From Bacillota bacterium (GTDB lineage: Bacteria > Bacillota > Clostridia > Oscillospirales > Acutalibacteraceae), in assembly GCA_023416955.1 (NCBI GenBank), contig JAEZGM010000002.1:100375-164374 (forward strand): 64,000 nt of DNA, in the 5' to 3' direction. Under the pieces are notes generated by a model. It was given only the letters and a program-made list of their open reading frames with translations. It was not told the origin of the DNA and searched no databases. The position numbers were made by a program, and so were the translations under genes. Positions 58,547 to 64,000 of the stretch are shown here, piece after piece. Position 1 is the first letter of the stretch. The number at the start of each line of letters is the position of its first letter.

Positions 58547-59884
58547 TTAAAATTGCAGATATAGGAAGGGATTGCTGGCGCTGCTGTGAATGGAGTAGAC
58601 ACACAGCCAGAAAAGAACCAGAAGAATACCGGTGGTCAGAACATTATGGCGTTTCCGGTATCTTAAAAAGTTTTCAGGCCAGGGCAGCAGGAATAGAAAT
58701 CCGGTCAGAAGATAAGGGGAATACAGCCGCCCGTATTCCAGCCAGTCACCGGAATAGACGTTTCCGCCGATAGAACCAATCGGGAATAAGCGTGTAAAAT
58801 AAACGGCAAGATCAGAAAAGTTTGTGTTGGCAAAAAGCATCCATGTAAGGGGAATAAAGAAAAGAACATACAGATGCCCCAGTAAAGGGATCCGATCCAG
58901 CCACTTTTTCAGGAACAGCTTTTCCAGAGCGATCATCAGAAACAGGGAAATTCCCCAAAGCACGAAATTCCACCCGATTCCGTGCCATAGTCCGGTGAGC
59001 ACCCAGACAATCAGCAAGTTTAAGACGGTTCGGGCCATTCCCTCCCGGCTTCCGCCCAGCGGGATGTAAATATAATCGCGAAACCAGCGGCCAAGTGTAA
59101 TGTGCCAGCGGCGGTAGAATTCGGAGATGGAAGTGGAGCAGTAGGGAAACAGAAAATTTGCCGGCAGCTCAAATCCGAACATCCTTCCAATTCCTATGGC
59201 CATCAGCGAATATCCGTGAAAATCAAAGTAGAGTTGGAGCGTATAGGCCGCCATGCCCAGCCACGCGAGCGGGGTGGAGACGGAATCATAGCCGATTGCG
59301 GAAAGCTGATTCCACAGACCGCTTAACTTGTCAGCCAGAAGGATTTTGTAGGAAAGGCCGACGACAAAGGTTCGGAAGCCTTCTTCAAGATATTCAAACT
59401 GGAATTCAGGATTCCGAAGTTCCAAAGACAATTCATCATAACGGGTGATAGGACCCATCTGCAATTTCGGAAAGAAAAACATATAAGTACCGAACCGCAG
59501 GAGCGCTTTTTCCCGGGACGTATCGTTCCGGTATACATCTGCCTGATAAGCAATCATCTGAAACGTATAAAAACTGATGCCGATCGGAATGAAGTTTCCG
59601 CATTTGAACCAGACCAGCAGCGCGGTATTTAAGGCGACGGTCAGCCAGAACCAGAAACGCTTTTTCCAAATCTCTTTTTTCTCATCAGAAAACAGTGCTG
59701 TCAGCAGATAATTTGCAAGAATGTCCAGAGCAAGCAGGCCGGTCTGCCACCAGGAGCCCAGCCCGTAAAATAAAATACTTCCGCCAAGCAAAACATGGTT
59801 TTTGAAGCGTTTTGGAACGAGGTAGTAAAGAATCAACAAAATAGGTAAAAATGCAAAGATGAATTTTAAGTCGGAAAAGGTCAA
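58547..59884 (-). CDS. MBOAT-family O-acyltransferase (AlgI/DltB-like)
   Basis: 445 residues with about ten membrane helices. The N-terminal FSDLKFIFAFLPILLILYYL and NHVLLGGSILFYG, then FYRRWHITLGRWFRDYIYIP and the catalytic His in VLTGLWHGIGWNFV, are typical of AlgI-type MBOAT proteins, which move an acyl group from a cytoplasmic donor across the membrane. The SGNH protein encoded next would transfer it to the polymer. The target polymer is unknown. An AAAGGATG-type site precedes the ATG. Confidence 0.93.
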   Translation of the reverse strand: MTFSDLKFIFAFLPILLILYYLVPKRFKNHVLLGGSILFYGLGSWWQTGLLALDILANYLLTALFSDEKKEIWKKRFWFWLTVALNTALLVWFKCGNFIPIGISFYTFQMIAYQADVYRNDTSREKALLRFGTYMFFFPKLQMGPITRYDELSLELRNPEFQFEYLEEGFRTFVVGLSYKILLADKLSGLWNQLSAIGYDSVSTPLAWLGMAAYTLQLYFDFHGYSLMAIGIGRMFGFELPANFLFPYCSTSISEFYRRWHITLGRWFRDYIYIPLGGSREGMARTVLNLLIVWVLTGLWHGIGWNFVLWGISLFLMIALEKLFLKKWLDRIPLLGHLYVLFFIPLTWMLFANTNFSDLAVYFTRLFPIGSIGGNVYSGDWLEYGRLYSPYLLTGFLFLLPWPENFLRYRKRHNVLTTGILLVLFWLCVYSIHSSASNPFLYLQF

Positions 59885-60368
59885 CCCGCTTCATCCTTTC
59901 TTTCAATCAATAAGGCGGATATCGTATACTGTGAAAATATTTGTTTGGGCACAAAATGACGAGCGGAACTTTCATTCGTACGCGCATCATACCGGCCGGA
60001 GAATGATGCGGTCAAATGAATTTCCAAGGACAATCAGCCCCTATATTTCAAGACATTATGCCCTGAAAACGACAATTCCCCAAAGCTGCTTTGGCGTTCA
60101 CGCTTTGCTCGCACAGTTGCAGCTTTGGGGAGAGGCCATTTTATATGTTTTTATGTTTATAATAATTGTTTTTTAAATTGTGCTTTACTGCTTTTCATCT
60201 TGCAGTCGTAGGCCGCTTTCCCATACTACGCTTGTATAGTTGCTAAGTCAACAATTGTAAAGACACTGTAATTATTCGTTATATTGTGTAACCATTACAG
60301 TTTACAGTGATCACGTTGGAAAAAGTCTGCAAAACGGGGAGAAGTCAGCAATTAAACGGGGAATAAGC
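59885..60368. other. Intergenic region upstream of the MBOAT gene
   Basis: 480 bp with no gene. It contains a 13-bp inverted repeat tccccaaagctgc (60077-60089) with its complement at 60119-60131 and a smaller actgtaat/attacagt pair at about 60266-60300. These may be a terminator-like hairpin and a regulatory site; neither is assigned. Confidence 0.4.
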
Positions 60369-60531
60369 TAGGTCTTGTTTGTAAAAAGAAAAACAACGGA
60401 ATAAAACCCATAAATGCAAGTTTTTATTCCGGTTTTTCTATTTATACTCAAAAGAAATTCGCTTGATTGCACTGATTTATGCTGATATTTTAGCTATTCG
60501 CACATTTTTACCATTTTACAAACAAGCCCTA
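60369..60531 (-). mobile_element. MITE-like element, family 2 (163 bp)
   Basis: TAGGTCTTGTTTGTAAAAAG at the left and TTTTACAAACAAGCCCTA at the right, in the opposite orientation to the copies at 21264 and 56713. It shares the aataaaacccataaa/tttttattcc internal hairpin. Confidence 0.87.
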
Positions 60532-60597
60532 AGAAAAAACAATGAAGTAGAAACCATACGCACACAGCCATAACAGCACCGTTTATACCAGTCGCAA

Positions 60598-60668
60598 TAT
60601 AGTCAGGTCACTTAAGAAAACATCCAAGAAAATGGAGATTGGTTCTGTTTTCAAATGAGCTGACTATA
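60598..60668 (-). mobile_element. MITE-like element, family 1, short form (71 bp)
   Basis: TATAGTCAGGTCACTTAAGA at the left to CAAATGAGCTGACTATA at the right; a reverse-orientation copy of the short form at 27893, 67 bp after the family 2 element. Confidence 0.83.
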
Positions 60669-60714
60669 TTGTGGCTGCTTCTATGAGAAATGTCGTGAGT
60701 AAAGTTGGTTTACC

Positions 60715-62250
60715 TTACAATATATTTTCGATGTTTATAATTCGCTGCACCCAATTCCGGTAAAAAGCTTCCTCATGGGAAACAAGTAATACCGTGCCGG
60801 GAAACTCTGCTAAGGCGCTTTGCAAAGATTCTTTTGCCTGAATGTCAAGGTGGTTTGTCGGTTCGTCCAAAATAAGAAAATTGCAGGGCTTGACGGTAAG
60901 CAGGCACATCTTGACTTTTGCCTGTTCGCCGCCGCTCAATGTCCCTATCGGCTGCAGCGCGTGCTTACTGGAAATGCCGCAGCGGGCAAGCTGCTGCCGC
61001 ACCTCTTTTGTTGCAAGGGAGGGGTAGACGTCGGAAACAATCCGGATCGGTGACTGCGTGCCGTCCTCCCACATCAAGTCCTGTTCGAAATATCCGGGTG
61101 AAACCTGCTCGGAAAAAGAAAAGTCGCCGTGTAAGGCCGGAACTTGTTTCATCAATGTTTTCAGGAGAGTTGATTTCCCGATTCCGTTGAAACCGGTGAT
61201 AACCACTTTTTGCCCGCCGCGAATGGAAAAATTGAGATCTGACAAAATCGGATAGTAATACCCTATGGAGAGATGTTTCAACGTTAAATGCTCTGTTGCC
61301 GTTGAGGGTAAGCTTGCGAAGTGAAAGAACGGCTTTATTTCTTTCTGCTCCAGCGCCTCCATTTTATCCATGCGGTCAAGCTGTTTCTGTCGGCCTCTTG
61401 CCATTTTTGATTTTATTCCCGCAATATTTTTGCGAATGAACTCCTCGGTTTTTTTGATTTCCTTTTGCTGCGCCGAATACTGCCGGACATAATCCTCCCG
61501 TAAAAGAGCCTTCTTTCTCAGAAATTCCGAATATGTCCCATAATACTTTGTGATTTTGTCGTTATCAATATCACAGATACGGTTTGCGATTTTCTCCAAA
61601 AAGCCATAATCGTGAGAAATGACCATAAAAGCGTTATCAAGGCCGGAAAGATACCCGGCAAGCCAGGTGACATGTTCTTTATCCAGAAAGTTTGTCGGCT
61701 CATCAAGAAGCAGGACATCCGGCTTTTCAAGCAGCAGCTTTGCCAAAATAACCTTTGCGCGCTGCCCGCCGCTTATTTGCTCGATGGAACGTCCCAAACC
61801 GATAGAAAGCAGTCCCAGCCCGGCCGCAACTTGCTCGATACGCGTGTCAATCAAATAAAAGTCGTGCAACTCCAGTTCTTCCTGGTACTGTGCGGCAAGC
61901 TCTAAAACGTCGGCTTCCCCGTCAGCGGCACGGGAATAAAGCGCGTTCATCTTTTCTTCAGCCTCATACAGATGAACGAAAGCTGATTTTAAAAAGCTTT
62001 TTATCGTCGTTTCTTTATCGATTTGTGCGTATTGGTCCAGATAGCCGACAGTGACGTTGGGCTGCCATACCACCCGGCCGGCGTCAGGAATGATTTGCTC
62101 TGTGCAGATTTTTATCAGTGTGCTTTTTCCTGTTCCGTTCTGACCGACAATGCCGATATGTTCCCCTTTGTTCAGCGATAACTCCGTGTTTTTAAAAAGC
62201 AGATTGTCGCCGAATGAATGTGATAATTCCGTAATATCCAGTAAACTCAT
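60715..62250 (-). CDS. ABC-F ATPase (antibiotic-resistance ribosomal protection type)
   Basis: 511 residues with two ABC domains and no membrane part. First: GQNGTGKST, ISGGQRAKV, LLLDEPTNFLD. Linker about 190-310, rich in Lys and Glu (QKEIKKTEEFI). Second: GFNGIGKST, LSGGEQAKVKM, LILDEPTNHLD. ABC-F proteins of this size displace ribosome-bound antibiotics (lincosamides, pleuromutilins, streptogramin A), though some are housekeeping factors. ATG at 62250 begins the similarity, with AGAGGA 11 nt upstream. The 350-nt leader with two small ORFs and a terminator argues for drug-inducible resistance. Confidence 0.9.
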   Translation of the reverse strand: MSLLDITELSHSFGDNLLFKNTELSLNKGEHIGIVGQNGTGKSTLIKICTEQIIPDAGRVVWQPNVTVGYLDQYAQIDKETTIKSFLKSAFVHLYEAEEKMNALYSRAADGEADVLELAAQYQEELELHDFYLIDTRIEQVAAGLGLLSIGLGRSIEQISGGQRAKVILAKLLLEKPDVLLLDEPTNFLDKEHVTWLAGYLSGLDNAFMVISHDYGFLEKIANRICDIDNDKITKYYGTYSEFLRKKALLREDYVRQYSAQQKEIKKTEEFIRKNIAGIKSKMARGRQKQLDRMDKMEALEQKEIKPFFHFASLPSTATEHLTLKHLSIGYYYPILSDLNFSIRGGQKVVITGFNGIGKSTLLKTLMKQVPALHGDFSFSEQVSPGYFEQDLMWEDGTQSPIRIVSDVYPSLATKEVRQQLARCGISSKHALQPIGTLSGGEQAKVKMCLLTVKPCNFLILDEPTNHLDIQAKESLQSALAEFPGTVLLVSHEEAFYRNWVQRIINIENIL

Positions 62251-62312
62251 AATTGCAAAAATCCTCTCTATCCTCTGCCGCAGATGGTACCGCGCAGACC
62301 TCAATTTAAAAT

Positions 62313-62355
62313 AAAAAAGCAGAAGGCAACGATACAAAATGTATCTGCCTTCTGC
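62313..62355 (-). terminator. Leader terminator of the ABC-F gene
   Basis: On the minus strand gcagaaggca pairs with tgccttctgc, with inner gatac/gtatc, then TTTTTT. It lies 63 nt before the ABC-F start, so read-through must be regulated. Confidence 0.82.
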
Positions 62356-62387
62356 CACATTTCTGAATTGAATGTTTTTAGATAACA

Positions 62388-62421
62388 AAAGGCTATGGAC
62401 AAAACATTGTCCATAGCCTTT
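62388..62421 (-). promoter_or_regulatory. Upstream hairpin of the ABC-F leader
   Basis: aaaggctatggaca pairs perfectly with tgtccatagccttt. On the minus strand it begins one base into the stop codon of the second small ORF (62421-62480), so a ribosome at that stop would cover it. Its ggctat arm can also pair with atagcc at the start of that ORF. Confidence 0.65.
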
Positions 62422-62480
62422 CACGTACAAAATATCAAAGGGAAATAAGCAACAAATAAAAGGGCTATTTTTATAGCCAT
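62421..62480 (-). CDS. Leader peptide candidate 2 (19 aa) of the ABC-F gene
   Basis: ATG at 62480, reading MAIKIALLFVAYFPLIFCT and then TGA. It is hydrophobic. It ends exactly at the upstream hairpin. It has no strong ribosome site. It is a plausible sensor ORF for antibiotic-stalled ribosomes; translation is inferred. Confidence 0.45.
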   Translation of the reverse strand: MAIKIALLFVAYFPLIFCT

Positions 62481-62489
62481 ACTAATCTG

Positions 62490-62609
62490 TTACTTTATTT
62501 CCGATGAATATATTCCATACGGTTCACTATGCTCTGTACAATGCTTCATCGGGTTAAATTGTACAGAGCTGATTCTCTTTGTCAGCTGATTTGTTATATA
62601 AAAACTCAT
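62490..62609 (-). CDS. Leader peptide candidate 1 (39 aa) of the ABC-F gene
   Basis: ATG at 62609 with a GAGGCGAT site upstream, reading MSFYITNQLTKRISSVQFNP, with the remaining 19 codons ending SSEIK and TAA. An inverted repeat gctctgtacaa/ttgtacagagc lies within it. Good ribosome site and position make it a likely translated leader peptide. Confidence 0.55.
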   Translation of the reverse strand: MSFYITNQLTKRISSVQFNPMKHCTEHSEPYGIYSSEIK

Positions 62610-62781
62610 ATTGATCGCCTCAATCTATGTGAAATATGATATCATGACGTTTTGTGCCTGTCAATACCTGTGCTCTGGCTTGGTTCCAAAAAAATGCATG
62701 CTGCCTTGGTGACAAAAGCTTTATTTCATACTATAATAAATACAAAATGAAAAATTACATATGGAATTAAATGAGGATTTT

Positions 62782-63909
62782 ATGAACGAAAAAGAAATTT
62801 CAGAAATTCGCCGCCGATTCCGCCCGGAAAAGAGCAACATTGCCCGGGTGCGCGGTTGCTATGTAAACGATCAGCGGGAAATTGTTTCAGAATTCAGCCA
62901 GCCGCTTGCGCTGATGCCCCAGGAGGAATCGGAAGAGCTGCTGACAATTCTGAAGAAAACGCTGTCCGGAACCATCGGGAAAAACCTGATTGACATTGAA
63001 TTTGCGACGCAGCAGGTTCTTGAGGGCGAGGAACACAAGCTGCTCATGGCGCTCAAAGACTCCGCACTGGAAGATGATGACGCCGTGCGTGAGTTCTACA
63101 CGCGCGTGATTCAGACGCTCAACACGGAGGGTCAGTATTTAATCCTTCTGGCTTCTGATAAATATGATGTTCCTTTTTACGCCAAGGACGGGGCAAAGCA
63201 GGACGATTCCTCGGAAGTGTATTCTTACTTCCTGTGCAGTATCTGTCCCATCAAAATCACAAAGCCGGCGCTCGGCTACTATGCTTCGGAAAATATATTC
63301 CGCAACATTACGGCGGATCGGGTCGTTTCCGCACCGGAGCTTGGCTTCCTATTCCCGGCTTTCGATGACCGCAGCGCAAATATTTACAGCGCGGTCTATT
63401 ACTCCCGTAATATTGCGGAAAATCATCAGGAGTTTGTGGATACGGTATTCAAAAGCGAGATTCCGATGCCCGCCGCCGAGCAGAAGGAAATTTTCCAATC
63501 TATTTTGGGGGATACCGTTGCCGAGGATTGCAGCTTCGACGTCGTACAAGCGGTTCACGGGCAGCTGTCCGAAATGATTGAAGAACATAAGGCCAACAAA
63601 GAGGAAGAACCTCTGGTCATTTCCAAAGGAACAGTAAAAGGAATTCTGCAATCCTGCGGTGTTTCCGAATCCCGCGTTGCCGCCTTTGAGGAAAAATATG
63701 ACACAGAGTTCGGCGCGGATACACAAATCAGTCCGCGCAATATCATCGATACGAAGCAAATGGAAGTCGTCACGCCGAATGTGACGATCCGCGTGAATCC
63801 GGAGCGCGGCGATTTGGTTGAAACGCGCACGATTGACGGAATTAAATATATCTTAATCCGCGCGGACGAGGGTGTTGAGGTCAACGGCGTGAACATACAT
63901 ATTTCATAA
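62782..63909 (+). CDS. DUF4317 family protein
   Basis: 375 residues, soluble and acidic. It matches the DUF4317 family of Clostridia and related groups: MNEKEISEIRRRFRPEKSNI at the start, GCYVNDQREIVSEF, and the ICPIKITKPALGYYASENIF core, then a C-terminal NGVNIHIS end. Function unknown. ATG at 62782 with a GAGGA site at 8 nt is chosen over the ATG at 62761. It is divergent from the ABC-F gene. Confidence 0.87.
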   Translation: MNEKEISEIRRRFRPEKSNIARVRGCYVNDQREIVSEFSQPLALMPQEESEELLTILKKTLSGTIGKNLIDIEFATQQVLEGEEHKLLMALKDSALEDDDAVREFYTRVIQTLNTEGQYLILLASDKYDVPFYAKDGAKQDDSSEVYSYFLCSICPIKITKPALGYYASENIFRNITADRVVSAPELGFLFPAFDDRSANIYSAVYYSRNIAENHQEFVDTVFKSEIPMPAAEQKEIFQSILGDTVAEDCSFDVVQAVHGQLSEMIEEHKANKEEEPLVISKGTVKGILQSCGVSESRVAAFEEKYDTEFGADTQISPRNIIDTKQMEVVTPNVTIRVNPERGDLVETRTIDGIKYILIRADEGVEVNGVNIHIS

Positions 63910-63926
63910 AATCAGATAGAAGAAAG

Positions 63927-63967
63927 ATGGGCCTCCCTCCCCCCCGTAGGCCGGGAGGGCGGCCCAT
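63927..63967 (+). terminator. Hairpin after the DUF4317 gene
   Basis: atgggcc/ggcccat with an inner tccctccc/gggaggg stem, followed by an AT-rich stretch without a clean T-run. A probable terminator. Confidence 0.6.
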
Positions 63968-64000
63968 GAAAATTTTATACTTTTTATAAATCGTCCACAA

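Noticed and set aside
1..64000. CRISPR array, rRNA operon, prophage or complete insertion sequence
   Set aside because: No regularly spaced direct repeats, rRNA sequence, transposase, integrase or phage structural genes were found; only non-coding MITE-like repeats are present.

Overview
The window looks like a chromosomal segment of an anaerobic, low-to-medium GC Clostridia-type Firmicute, most likely Oscillospiraceae/Ruminococcaceae. The reasons are a T-box-controlled leuA, the [FeFe]-hydrogenase maturation genes hydE-hydG-hydF, Feo iron uptake with a DUF3793 protein, DUF4317 and DUF4358 proteins, AGGAGG-type ribosome sites, and frequent GTG/TTG starts. I cannot name a species. Most of the window is ordinary core genome. 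About 48-57 kb is an AT-richer accessory stretch with gene remnants and resistance-type genes.

Layout. 1-4.1 kb: a glycoside hydrolase family 3 enzyme (cut by the window edge), a tyrosine phosphatase-like protein, an XRE regulator and a histidine phosphatase. 4.1-8.5 kb: a consensus promoter and a leucine-type T-box leader drive leuA-leuB, followed by the branched-chain amino acid exporter azlC-azlD; leuCD is not here. 8.5-10.4 kb: dCMP deaminase and rsmA. 10.8-17.3 kb: an orphan OmpR-type response regulator divergent from an exporter operon (adaptor, FtsX-type permease, lipoprotein, ATPase, Ig-like secreted protein); the permease and the lipoprotein share a Gly/Ser/Gln-rich composition. 17.5-19.9 kb: two PLP enzymes of sulfur amino acid metabolism. 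20-24.5 kb: an iron regulon, flavodoxin-DUF3793 facing feoA-feoA-feoB and a 51-residue Cys-rich membrane protein, tied together by a shared palindrome. 24.7-27.9 kb: a flavodoxin-like protein and a GntR-kdgK-kdgA operon (lower Entner-Doudoroff/uronate branch). 28-31.3 kb: DUF4358 lipoprotein, SGNH lipoprotein and adenine deaminase. 31.3-37.2 kb: an ECF S component, a YtrA-type GntR/ABC operon, an Nramp transporter behind a Fur-like box, a MerR/GyrI-like regulator with the typical 19-bp spacer promoter, an HMA-like protein lacking one Cys, and a 49-residue basic protein.

37.4-40.8 kb: tRNA-Ala(GGC), then a bile-salt-hydrolase-type Ntn hydrolase, an alpha/beta hydrolase and a membrane protein, ended by a decayed copy of the 3' half of the same tRNA. 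This resembles an old integration event. 40.76-45.1 kb: a structured leader with an intrinsic terminator precedes a TM1266-family gene and hydE-hydG-hydF. 45.2-48.2 kb: VOC protein, a DUF1667 remnant, a Gx-family transporter and rlmD. 48.3-57.4 kb (accessory): acetyltransferase and carbonic anhydrase remnants, a PIG-L deacetylase with a C-terminal carbohydrate-binding-like domain, a MATE pump, an HTH protein fused to a superoxide-reductase-like domain, GIY-YIG, chloramphenicol acetyltransferase, VOC, a condensation-like acyltransferase, a Crp/Fnr regulator and a GNAT enzyme. 57.6-60 kb: SGNH plus MBOAT acyltransferase pair. 60.7-62.6 kb: an ABC-F protein behind a leader with two small upstream ORFs and a terminator, which looks like ribosome-mediated attenuation. 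The last gene is a DUF4317 protein.

Two families of short terminal-inverted-repeat elements (MITE-like) are scattered through the intergenic regions: family 1 in five copies (105 or 71 bp), family 2 in three copies (about 164 bp). The most unusual items are the hyd leader RNA, the ABC-F leader, the HTH-superoxide-reductase fusion, the Gly-rich exporter operon and the tRNA-bounded segment.
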